DNA from: Gambelia wislizenii
Taxonomy: Eukaryota > Chordata > Lepidosauria > Squamata > Crotaphytidae
NCBI GenBank assembly: GCA_030847615.1
Contig: JAUMIR010000005.1
Coordinates: forward strand, 244,504,645-244,568,644
Length of the DNA: 64,000 nucleotides
Direction of reading: 5' to 3'
The notes under the pieces were generated by a model. The model saw only the letters and a program-made list of their open reading frames with translations. It ran no database searches and was not told the origin of the DNA. A program made the position numbers and the translations under genes. Positions 33,927 to 43,859 of the stretch are shown one piece after another. The number at the start of each line of letters is the position of its first letter. Position 1 is the stretch's first letter.

Positions 33927-36156
33927 GTTATAGGAACAAATGCTTGGATTTTTAGTTTTCCCCTGTGCAAAGGCTCCTTCCTTCCTTCTGTTCAGACCCT
34001 TTCCTAATTTCTCCCTTGAGTTATTCCAATATTTGAGATTGGAATTTTGCGTTCCCAGGAATGTATTTGTTGAAGCCACTATGGTACTAGCTTATTAGGA
34101 GCACAACTCAGTGGGCTCTCTGTATATGTAGTGTTTTTTTTATGTTTGGCAAAACCTTGGCACGTGGGGTTGTTTAATATGGTATCAAATGCTGCTCCTT
34201 TAACAGTGTTTAAAAAAGCTTTTTTTTTTTTACTTATCTGATGCTCACTTTGGATGCTCAGGTAAGTGAAATTAAGAGACAGTTTTCACAGCCTAAAAAT
34301 GCATAGACTGGATGAAGTATTACCAGTCATTACACACTGACTAAAGCAATGCTTCAGCAATGAGCTTCATGCATATACAAACTGTATATACGTACTGTGG
34401 GAAGTAATATTGATTAAATATATACCTTGTCAGTATGTGCATCTCCTTTTTGTGGGGTAGGAACTTTATGTTGCATGTGGAGAATTAGAGCCGAAGTTGA
34501 TGTAACAGCTTTCCACTGTTTCAGTTCTTGTGTTATTTCTGCCCCATTGTAGTCAAGTCAGTAGTTGGGGATCTGTGGATCAGATCACTCCCCTGGTTGA
34601 TGATATATGCCACTTAGTTAGAGATAGGAAGTCTAGGAGGGTATTACCCTTTCCTTCTAAGGACATCTTTTAATTTTTTAGATGGAAAGGATGTGCTTAG
34701 GCAATGACGTTCTCATTTAGAATCTTTTACCTGCAATACAAAGATAATAATCCTGGCCTACTCTGTAGGAGTGTCATAATGATTAATGAAATATTGTAGA
34801 AGAAATGTTCAAAGGGCTGTTCAAATGCCAGGTTTTTATATGTGAAGTCTTTTCTGGGAAAAAAACAGTCCTGTTTTTCACTAAAAGCAGGACTTTAGTA
34901 ATGGGCAAAACTAGGGGTGAGAATGGGTTGTGTTCCATTGCTTACTCTGTATTGTTGATTTCTTCCTTGTTGATTTTAGTGGGTCTGTGTAGTTTCCTTA
35001 GATTGTTGGTGTTTTGATATATCAGGAGCAAGGGATGCTGCATTTATCGCCAGTTCCTTTGTGGCATTTATATATTCAAGAGAATAATAAAAGTGGAGAG
35101 CTGTTAGCAAAGTGGAACTCAGAACACAAACAGAGTGAAATAGATTTCACTTGGAGCACTTAATGGTAGCTCCTAATCTCTTGTGGTGTATGCATGTGAC
35201 ATTTCAGGAAATAATAACTTGTCAGGTTGACCCCCACAGCTTTGCCTCCTAATTCCTCTTCGCTGTGATGAGCAAATAAGAGTAATTTAGTAACAATCTA
35301 ATACCTTAGTTCCTACATTTTTTACTTGGGTAAAGGAATCTACTGTTACCATGCTGATTTTTTTTTTTTTGGTTAAAAAAATCCTTACAGTTGTTTGTAT
35401 ACTGTAAATGTTAACATATACTTTATTCAACCTTGTCACTGTGGAATTATAAGGCTTAACTTTTTTCCTGTGTTTATATTTCATTTTCCATTATAAGCTG
35501 AGGTAAAATCCAATTTTACTGGGATGGGAATGACTCTGCAAAGCTAGTCATTGCCATTCTAATTTTAGCTTTTTACATTCATTCATAGATTATTTTTTAT
35601 TATTTATCTTGCTTAATTATTCAAACTGGACACCATTAGCTGCAAACCATTTTGGCTTTGGATTTTTTTCTCAACATCCGGCTAATCCTTTTGGCAACTT
35701 TAAGGTACTCCTGCTGTTTGGTGTTTTGGGACTCTCCTCGAAGTTGTCATTTACAAAGTGGAATTAGTATTGGCTTAGTTTTACCCACATAATACAAGTA
35801 TTTAATATAGTTGTTATTTGTTCTCCCTTTTAATGAGTGGCTTTGGTAAATCCAACTGCAGCTTAGCATTTTGTATCTTCTAGGGGTAGTGTACCTTAAT
35901 GTAGAAACTACCCTGAATTTATAGAGGAGCTTTGTGTAGAAACTATAGGAAGGATAAGACTTGCCAGGCAGATATGCCTCATGCAAAGATTTGATGACCA
36001 AACAACGTATTACACTATGCAGTGCTGATACATGGTGTGGATATTCATATCCAGTACTGTTCAAATGCTCAGGTAATTCTTGTTCAGGTGCTTAAGTTCA
36101 ATATAGAAGTTGGTAAATGATCTGATCCTGTTTGTATCTACTTTCTTTACACACAG
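33927..36156. other. WNK1 intron downstream of HSN2
   Basis: AT-rich; poly-T runs at about 34133 and 34220. No mobile element with clear ends. Open frames present are short and without domains. Confidence 0.5.
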
Positions 36157-36228
36157 ATGCAAGGGCAACCTGCTTCAAGTGGTTCATCAGCAGGTACATC
36201 ATCCCAGCCTGTGCAGCAAAGTCAACAG
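36157..36228 (+). CDS. WNK1: WNK1 small exon (about human exon 9)
   Basis: The acceptor ACACACAG ends at 36156; 72 nt, 24 codons, phase 0. The peptide starts MQGQPASSGSSAGTSSQ and ends PVQQSQQ, Ser/Gln-rich, matching the GQGQPSSSS-like small exon of mammals in position and style. The donor GTAATG starts at 36229, and a second, stronger-looking donor GTGAGC starts at 36235; using it would add Val-Met in frame. The exon is a known skipped cassette in mammals. Confidence 0.85.
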
Positions 36229-37403
36229 GTAATGGTGAGCCACTGCTATCCATATATTTTTCTAGAATGACTTGGGATATTCAATACAGCTTGCTTTTTA
36301 GTACCTTGAATGTTCATCTTTTCAGTGAGAGAAATGATTCATGAATAGAGTGTTGCGTATAAATGAATGACAACTATGTGAAGATTGCAGTTTACTGTTA
36401 CGCATTTTCTCATTCTTTTTGAGTGTGGTTTATTTTCTGCTTAACTACTTTTCTGTGCACTAGATACAAATGAGCACAGCATTGCTTTATTTAATTTATG
36501 ATATATATATTCTCTGCCTACCTGTGATATGTTCAGAATATTTAACTGTGGCAGTCACCCTCATGTTGTCTGGCATGAGAAGATGATGTTTAGTATTTGA
36601 TATTTTTATGCATCTGTTTTTCAAGAGCTTTGTTCTGCATGCTGTCTTTGCTCTTTGGTTTGCTGAAGCAAGAACAAATAATGAATTTGAGCTCTTCCCC
36701 TTGCATGCCTGGTTTCAGAGCAGACCTCCTGGTTCCAGTCCACAGTCACCTGTGATGTCTGAATCAAGAAACAATAGTTTAATTTCTCCCTGTGAACTTA
36801 GATTGTGCACCATGGTTTTGACATTGTGGCTTAACAAACCAGGATATCTTTTTTGAAGCAAGTCCTAGTAGGTGAAGGGGTGGATGGAAGTTCTTGAATT
36901 CATCATTTATTGCTGCTCCAACAAATCATGGGAATGTTTGTGTCTGAGCCAGGCCTTACTGGTCTACTCGTTGATTTTGTCCCATACACAGGGTCAAGAC
37001 GTCCGAGGCTCTCGATTTGCTGCAATACAGTTCACATCACCCCTGACCATTGGCCATGCTGTCTAGGGTTCATAGGAATATACTCGAACAATATCAGGCG
37101 TGCCATGGTTACCTACCTGAGTGCCATGCTAAATCAGTATATCATTTCTTGCTCTCAAGGAAATTGGTATTTGCAATAGACTATGCCTGTCATCATTTAT
37201 ATTCCAGGAAGTATGACAGTTGGTGATACGTGTACTTCAGTATTTTCAAACATTCTAAAAACAAAACAAAACAAAAGTTAGAATACATACTATGCAGCAA
37301 ACATTGAGAAATGCTCCAAACAGGAGGAACTGTGACAAAATACTTCTAGATACAAAGTGTTTTTGTTCAAAGGAAATAATCTGCTTTATATTTTCTCTAA
37401 TAG

Positions 37404-37547
37404 GGTACTCAGCAGCCAGCCTCTTCTCAGCAAAGTGGGCAGTACCAGGCTCCTCAGCCATCAGTTTCAAGTGGAGCTGCCCCATTGCAGCCAGTTACAC
37501 AACAAGCTCAAGTAATATCTATGCCTCAGGTACCAGCTGGGACACAG
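37404..37547 (+). CDS. WNK1: WNK1 exon (about human exon 10), Gln-rich
   Basis: The acceptor TCTAATAG ends at 37403 and the donor GTAGAC starts at 37548; 144 nt, 48 codons, phase 0. The peptide GTQQPASSQQSGQYQAPQ, then APLQPVTQQAQVISMPQVP, then AGTQ corresponds to the Gln-rich linker of mammalian WNK1, poorly conserved but ending with the same PQV-x-AG block. Disordered; no motif of known function. Confidence 0.88.
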
Positions 37548-37656
37548 GTAGACTACAACTTTATGACTTCTCCAGGACTTTGATTAGGATGGCACAGAGT
37601 TCTGGCATCTTAAAAACCTCCTCTATTTAGATGGCATAAACAAGAGTATAGATCTA

Positions 37657-37886
37657 CAGTTGTCACTTCATATTCGCTGGGGTTTGGTTCCAGGACCCCC
37701 CGTGGATACCAAGTTCCGTGAATACTCAAGTCCCATTATATGCAATGGCATAGCAAAATGGTGTCCCTTATATAAGATGGCAAAATCAAGGTTTGCTTTT
37801 AGGATTATTATTTTTTAAAGAATATTTTCAAGCCGTGAATACTTATATCTGGGAATACCAAATCTGTGGATATGGAAGGACAACTG
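37657..37886 (-). mobile_element. Tigger/pogo-like MITE copy B (inverted relative to copy A)
   Basis: TA-flanked (37655-37656 and 37887-37888). The complement starts CAGTTGTCCTTCCATATCC and contains TTGAAAATATTCTTTAAAAA and GCCATCTTATATAAGGGACA, the same interior as copy A at 28075. Both copies lie within the alternatively spliced part of WNK1. Confidence 0.85.
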
Positions 37887-38077
37887 TAGTTTAAAATGTG
37901 TAGTCTGGAAGAATGTGAAAACTTCAATGCAAGGAAAATCAACACATGAAGACTTGCCTGCATTTAATTCTATCATAGTCTAAAAAGATATGATAGGTCT
38001 GTTTCTGGGGGGTGGGGGAAGCGGTCCAGTGCATTTGTTGTATACTGTTTTTAGAATGTATGTGCTATGTTGTAGAG

Positions 38078-38509
38078 AAGAGGTGGACAAAATATAGCCA
38101 CCCAGAGGTTCCCAACATGCCCCTGAAATGAAGTGGGGGGGGGGAAGCACCTTCCCCAGTGCTTTTCAAGGGCTGTGAAGATTGATCAACTTGACTGTAT
38201 TTTGGTGTTCCCTTTACCTGTTTTAGGCCAAGGAAGGCTTTCCCCAAACAGGAAGTGATTTCTACTCACTTCCTGGCAAAACAAAGATCTGTCCTTGGCC
38301 TAAAACTGGACAGAGGGAGCCACCTCCAAAGGTGAAATTGCCCTCCCAGTGCCTGTGGAGGGCATGGGTGTGCTTTTCACCCCCCCAAGAGGTTTGAAAA
38401 ATTGTTTAAAAATCAAGGGTTGGGAATGTTGGGGAGATATGGCCCTTTCAGGTCTTGGGAGAGGGGGTCACATGGAGCCTGCAGAGCCAGGGGTAATAAC
38501 CCACCCTTG
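38078..38509. mobile_element. hAT-type MITE with internal hairpins
   Basis: Degenerate ends (AAGAGGTGG left; CCACCCTTG right, complement CAAGGGTGG) fit the CAGGGGTGGGCAA style of hAT ends. Flanking GTAGAG-containing octamers (38070-38077 TTGTAGAG; 38510-38517 GTGTAGAG) match at 7 of 8 bases. Inside, TTTTAGGCCAAGGA (about 38221) and TCCTTGGCCTAAAA (about 38292) form a stem containing a smaller GGAAGTGA/TCACTTCC stem. Confidence 0.6.
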
Positions 38510-39062
38510 GTGTAGAGTCAGCTCAGTGCCCCTTGAGATGATCTTGCTCTTTTTCTACAGCTTCCTTCCTCATTTACTTCCTGACCTAGAGACTTTTTAC
38601 TGGCTCCAAATTGGCCCTATGTGTGTGGTGTTGTTTGAGTTAATGAGCTTAGGAATATTGCATTTTTAAAAATAGGAATGTTGTTCCTAAGCCTCCTTCC
38701 TATTGCATTACTTGCTCTGCTTTGTAGCACTCATCAAAGCCTATCCTCTCTCTATGATGGCCGAGTGGCTGGCTTTTCATAATCTTACATCAGGCTCTTG
38801 TCCCCGGAGAGACAATATATATATGACTTTATGAGAAAGAAACAATCATCCAAAGTTTCTTTCTATCTAAAATGACACCATATTGGTGTCTTGACTTGGT
38901 TGTTCTGTTGTGACTTCTCTTTTAATAAAGAAATTAATTCTGCCCAAATTTTTATAAAATTACATTAAAAAATCTAATATTTCCAGCCACTCTGCCAAAT
39001 GTATTCTTTACTGAGTCCTGTTATGTATGATATAAAACATTTTTTTCTTTCTTGGACTCATG

Positions 39063-39190
39063 CAGGGTAGGCAGCCTTGTGTCTTCCAGGTGTTTTGGAC
39101 TATAATTCTCAGAACCCCTAACAGTATCCATTGTGGGCGGGGATTATGGGAGTTGTAGTCTCATAGCCTGCTGCCTGGAGGACACTGGGT
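39063..39190. mobile_element. Possible palindromic MITE remnant
   Basis: GGCAGCCTTGTGTCTTCCAGG and its near-complement at CCTGCTGCCTGGAGGACAC surround TTGGACTATAATTCTCAGAA and TTATGGGAGTTGTAGTC, which are complements of one another. This is typical of reptilian hAT MITEs, but termini and target duplication are unclear. Confidence 0.4.
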
Positions 39191-39278
39191 TACTTACTGC
39201 TGGACTAATGCATTAAAAACTGGCTTTCTGCATCCTCGCTTCTTAAATGCCTGTCTCTATTTTTCTTTACCTTCCCAG

Positions 39279-39752
39279 CTTCCTGTTTCCCAACCAGTGC
39301 CGATCATCCAAGGTGAACCACAGTTACCTATGGCAACACCTTCCCTTCCTCAGCCTTCAGTTGCCCCAGTCATGCCCATTGGCTCTCACTTTCTTCCTGT
39401 GGGACAGCCCTTACAAGCTCCCCTTCTTCCACAATTCTCAGTCTCACAGATGCCCATAGCAGCACCTCATGTGTCGGTGGCTCAGCCTTGCTTCCCATCT
39501 CTACCCGTCTCTATGGCTGCTGGCATTAATCAGCCATTACTTACCCTAGCCACATCTGCTACTGCAACTGCAATTCCTGTGGGCTCAACTGTTGTCCCTA
39601 GCCAGCATCCAACCCTCCATCAGCCTATGACTCAGCTACCCAACCAGGTGCTCCCGCAGCTTCTGCAGCCAGCTGTTCAGTCTATGGGATTGCCAGCCAC
39701 CCTGGGACAAGCTGCTGAAGTACAACTTCCAGCTACAGATGCTGTGTACCAG
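39279..39752 (+). CDS. WNK1: WNK1 alternatively spliced Pro-rich exon (about human exon 11)
   Basis: The acceptor CTTCCCAG ends at 39278 and the donor GTATTA starts at 39753; 474 nt, 158 codons, phase 0. The peptide begins LPVSQPVPIIQGEPQLP, then SHFLPVGQPLQAPLLPQ, SMAAGINQPLLTLATSATAT and VVPSQHPTLHQPMTQLPNQV, ending TDAVYQ. All blocks align with mammalian exon 11. In mammals exons 11 and 12 are tissue-specific cassettes; proline-rich PPxY cassettes have been linked to NEDD4-2 binding. No PPxY is present in this exon here. The open frame runs past the donor into the intron to 39869 (intron read-through, not coding). Confidence 0.94.
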
Positions 39753-40655
39753 GTATTATGGCAAGGAACAGTCCCTCTGGTGCAGTCTTACCTGTTTGGT
39801 GTGTTAGACCCTGATAAGAGTCCCAACCAAAGTTACTTTCAGAGCAAATCAGTCATATGGGTTTTCTGAATTTATGATTAGAGTTTTGACTAGCTTTTGA
39901 AAAGAGCCAGTTGTTCTTTTATTCAAAGGCTAACATCTAGCATGTTGGCTGTTGTCATTATGTAATGACTGCGCAATACAAAAACTGCTGTGAGATCTCC
40001 AAATACTAGCTCATGCTTGAGTGTAAGTACATCTAGCTACCCAACTGATAAAAGCAAGGTATGAGATCTTCAGCTTCTAATAACAAGGTTTTGGAACATT
40101 GGCCTGTAATTTTCAATTTCTGACTTCCAAATGGTAAACTTTCAGCTGGAGCACAATACAAACTGATTAATGAGGCTCCTTTATTTTGTCAGGCTAGCTT
40201 CCGCCGTTCAGAAGGTGTGAACATGAGCATCTTCTCTGGAAGCTGGAGCATAGAAACATTTTTGCTTGTCATGTTTCTGCATTTCATACATTTCACCTCT
40301 AGAAAGAGAAGTTGTAGGGTGCATTAATGGTTTGAATGTAGAGTCATCTTGCAGCTTTGTCAGTGTGGAAGCTCAAGGGTTCCCTACTAGTTAACAGGAA
40401 GATGAGAACCTGTTTGCTACAGTGGTTGCTTTAATCCACTTTCTCATTACCTTAGTTGTATACTTGCTACATGATGAGTTACAGGTTACATTTGGCCCCC
40501 AGGTACCCTGAGTGAAAAATACTGAAATAAGTCTAAATAGGTCACATGGGGAGGGATTCTTTACAGCTTAGCTTGCAGTTTTCCTGTTCCTATTTCATAC
40601 TGTTTCCCCCAGTTTCCCCTAAAATGTGCTAACTTGGCTTCCTCATTTGTCGCAG
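39753..40655. other. WNK1 intron
   Basis: No repeat with clear termini and no coding signal; the polypyrimidine tract before 40656 is ordinary. Confidence 0.5.
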
Positions 40656-40934
40656 GGCTTCCCACCTCGGCTGCCAACACAGTATACTGGGGACTCAAAT
40701 ATTGCTTCTTCTTCTGTGGCCTCTGCTTGCCTCCCTTCTGCAGTGCTATCCCCTCCCTTAACTACAGATGCAATGGCTCAGCCAGGCTATCTTGCTGCAA
40801 TGGTGCAGCCTTATGTGGAGCAGAATGTTTTAGTTTCATTGGGCAGTCTAGGAGGACAGGTTCAAGTGCCACAGTCTGCTTCCTGTTTAGCACAGCAGGT
40901 CTCATCTGCATCTTCACAGCAGACAGCATTAGAG
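40656..40934 (+). CDS. WNK1: WNK1 alternatively spliced exon (about human exon 12)
   Basis: The acceptor TTGTCGCAG ends at 40655 and the donor GTAAAT starts at 40935; 279 nt, 93 codons, phase 0. The peptide starts GFPPRLPTQYTGDSNIASSS, then TAVLSPP-like SAVLSPPLTTDAM, AAMVQPYVEQNVLVSLGS and GGQVQVPQSAS, ending SSQQTALE. The mammalian exon, as I recall it, reads PPQYPGDSN at the start. Here the PPxY core is Pro-Thr-Gln-Tyr (40674-40685), which would not be a canonical WW-domain ligand. Confidence 0.93.
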
Positions 40935-41573
40935 GTAAATGGAGAATTGCATGTTGCTCTGTGTGTATGTTTCAAAACATGGAATTTAGGGCATGAATAA
41001 TGAATCCAGTCCCATTTTTGGTATTAAGCTTAAAATCACATGCTAATCCTCAAAATGAATTTCTCTTACAGCAGAATGTGATGCCAATGTGGAGACCTTG
41101 TTGCCCCTGGCTGTGCTGTTGGGAAGTGAGTGGGCCTCCCAGATGCAAAACACTTGCTAGCACTTCTCTTATGGCTAGTAATGCCAGTCCTTGTATTGGA
41201 GGCATGCTACTCTCAGTAGTCACTGGAAAAATCTCTCCTCAAACCTGTTCCCTGCAGCCCTACTGTTTCTGGGAGAGATTTGAATGGTCTTTGCACTCTG
41301 CATTGGCTTCTCTGTTGCACATTCTGCTAGTAAGACTTCTGGTTGCATGGCAAGCTGTGGTGCCACATTCATTTAGCAGATAACATGATTGATGTTTCAA
41401 ATTTGCACGAGAACCCCTTTTGGGCTTCAAAAATTTGAATTGATTAGATGCTTTTAAATTATCTAGAGAGAGTGCTTTTCAGCTTCTAGTTATATAAGTG
41501 GGTGGACTGTTCAGTGACCTTGCAAAAAGAACTCCTTAATGGGATGCTTGAAGAGAAGGCTTTATCTTTGCAG
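40935..41573. other. WNK1 intron with one long open frame of doubtful meaning
   Basis: An open frame of 127 codons (41000-41383) is preceded by an acceptor-like CTCTTACAG ending at about 41070. The peptide (for example WRPCCPWLCCWEVSGP) shows no WNK1 similarity, and no donor fits a frame-neutral exon. Confidence 0.4.
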
Positions 41574-41671
41574 ATTACTCCTGGAGTGACTCAGGCAGCA
41601 CCTCTAGAACCTCAACCACCTGTACAGCAACAGCCTTCACAATCAACTCCATTGGTTTCCTCTATAGACAG
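41574..41671 (+). CDS. WNK1: WNK1 exon (about human exon 13)
   Basis: The acceptor CTTTGCAG ends at 41573 and the donor GTAAAT starts at 41672; 98 nt, 32 codons plus two bases. The peptide ITPGVTQAAPLEPQPPVQQQ, then SQSTPLVSSID, matches the GVSQVAPAEP linker of mammals loosely, with the conserved SS-x-DS end. The Ser codon AG|T is completed by the next exon. Confidence 0.9.
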
Positions 41672-42087
41672 GTAAATGGTGGATTATTGTATTTGAATCT
41701 TAAATATTTGTAATAACAAATCAGTTCTCCCTCCATTCAATGAGATTGTTCTTTAGTTGTCTTTAAATGTAAAGTGATAGAAAGCACTTCTCTCATGTAA
41801 GCTGATACAGATACATGTATGAGCCTGTTACAACTGTATTTTTCCATAAGAACTTGACCTAATTATAGATTGCCAGTTCCAGCAGTATATAAAAATGGGC
41901 TATGCCTTTTTTGTTTATCATTCAAAAAATTGGTATGTTTTAAAACATAGAATATTTTAAAATTTCATTTGGTGTTAGAATTGTTTAATAGGCTGTTCAC
42001 TCATGATACTTCACTTGTTTGGTGATACTAGGAGTGCAATCAGTAAATATTGTTAATTTTAGCCATTTGTGGGTTGTTGTTTTTTAG

Positions 42088-42250
42088 TGCACATTCAGAT
42101 GTTGCTTCAGGCTTAAGTGACTGTAACGAGAGTGCTCCAGCATCTAGTGGGAGACATGAAGGGAGGACTACTAAACGGCATTATCGGAGATCAGTGCGCA
42201 GCCGCTCTCGCCATGAGAAAACTGCACGTCCAAAACTGAGGATTCTTAAT
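42088..42250 (+). CDS. WNK1: WNK1 exon (about human exon 14): basic region before CCT-like 2
   Basis: The acceptor TTTTTTAG ends at 42087 and the donor GTGAGT starts at 42251; 163 nt: one base plus 54 codons, phase 0. The peptide AHSDVASGLSDCNESAPASS, then GRHEGRTTKRHYRRSVRSRS, then RHEKTARPKLRILN. The Arg/Lys-rich run is strongly conserved and resembles a nuclear-localisation or phosphoinositide-binding patch. RPKLRILN starts the first strand of the second CCT-like (PF2) domain. The following intron of 6.3 kb holds a DIRS element starting only about 20 nt after the donor. Confidence 0.95.
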
Positions 42251-42463
42251 GTGAGTTACCTAGTTTGGTGTTTTTCCAGTAGATGGGCGAGGAACATCCT
42301 GAGTGCTTGGGTTGGCTCCTCCCATCACTCCAGGAAGGCAGGAAATGGAAATGAAGAAAGGTCTTCTGGATGGCCCCAAGAAGGGAGGAGCCGGCTCAAC
42401 CTCTTCAGTTCAATTTCTTGCCTTCACTCCAGAAGGACGTCTTGCCAAGAACTCCTACCTTAA

Positions 42464-43614
42464 TTGCATGGAACTCCAGGCCTCTTTTCTGTATCTTTTC
42501 TCCATCCTTTCTCTCTCTTTTTTGCAAAAAAAGGAAAAGAAAAGAATACTTTTCTCTCTCACCCACCACTCACTTCCGATTTCTGCTTTCTCTTTCCTTC
42601 ATTTCTCCCTTCGGAGCACCCGGGCTACCTACACTCAAGCTCATGCAGAGTAAGAAGCAGCCCCGGAAGGATGCCACCGGGCAAAAGGACACCATCAGGT
42701 GATCGTCTGTCGTCCCCTCCCCCGCCTTCGCTCCCCTCGCTTGGCGCAGGATCAAGCCCTGCCTTCGGCTGCCCTGTGGTGGAGGTGCCTGGGTCTGGGG
42801 AGGTGGGAGCCAGCTCCCTCCTAGACTGCGGCCCAGGGATCCCGCACCAACCTGACCCGAAGGGTCATGGGGGTGCAAAGGAGGCGCAGACTTCAACCTT
42901 TCCCTCCCACGCTACGGCCATATTGTCCAGCGTCACCCCGACCCGCTGGGGCCTGAGAGTGCAGACCAGACACCATGAGCAGATGATGGATGCGTGAGTG
43001 ACCTTGGGGCTCCAGTGTGAATTCTTGGGGGGCGGGAAACTGCCCCAGAACTCTCTGCTTGGGTCCAAGAGCTTGTAGCCTGTGAAACTGTAGCATTTGT
43101 GGCTGTAGCTACCATGACCCTTGGATGCAAGGAGCAAAAGGGGGAGGGCCAAGGTGCACCCCCTCCCTCTCCCAAGCGACAGGCCCTCAAGAAGGTTGGC
43201 AGTGCCACCTCCGAGTCATCTCTTGGCCTGGCTCTGGGAACTGGTAGCCAGGAAGACCACAGCAGGCCCTCTCTCAGCTGAATGCCACTCCTAAGACAGG
43301 CAATCAGTCTCTCTCTCCCCCCACCCCTATGGAACTGGGGACCCCTGTGGGTGGGGCAGACCCTTTTGCGGCCCGGGAAATGCGAGGTGGTATCCCCCTG
43401 GGACCATGTTGCATCATTCTTGAATTCTCATGCCACAACCACATGGGAAGAGGTGGAGGCCTCTTCCTCCAACATGGACAGCCTCCATCTTGGCCACATG
43501 GTATCATGCCTCCACCAGAGAACTATGGCCTCTGCTCTCCATTCCTCAAAGGAGGAGTGTGAGACAAAGCCTCCTGCACCACCTCCTTGGAGGTGGGTGA
43601 AGGAGATTGCTTAG
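42464..43614 (+). pseudogene. Gag-like region of the 42270 DIRS element
   Basis: GC-rich, Pro/Ser-rich frames (for example 42464-42997 and 43282-43614) follow the left terminal repeat, at the place where Gag lies in DIRS elements. No reading frame is intact and no conserved motif is firm, so this is a positional call. Codon and base composition differ sharply from the WNK1 exons nearby. Confidence 0.35.
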
Positions 43615-43859
43615 TAAAAGAGGGAGAGAAGGTTTTCCTCCACTCCCAATTCCTTAGCTTGTCAAAAACTGAAGAATTTCCTGGTGCTGTTGAGGAAAGT
43701 GAGAAGGGCCCATGGCTTTCCCCCTTCCTTCAGAGCTGCCCCCCCCCCAGCACACAGCCCTGCCTTAGGGGTGGGGTGGGGATCTCTCTTCTTCTCCCTG
43801 GAAGTGTGCTTGTCAGCTCACTTATGCAGATAGGAGTGGAACAAGCCAATCTCTAGCCC

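Noticed and set aside
32688..34007. Separate intronless gene HSN2
   Set aside because: HSN2 was once described that way, but here it has phase-0 splice sites and neighbouring cassettes; it is a WNK1 exon.
41000..41383. 127-codon frame after a CTCTTACAG acceptor as an extra WNK1 exon
   Set aside because: No similarity to WNK1, Cys/Trp-rich peptide unlike neighbours, and no donor giving a frame-neutral exon.
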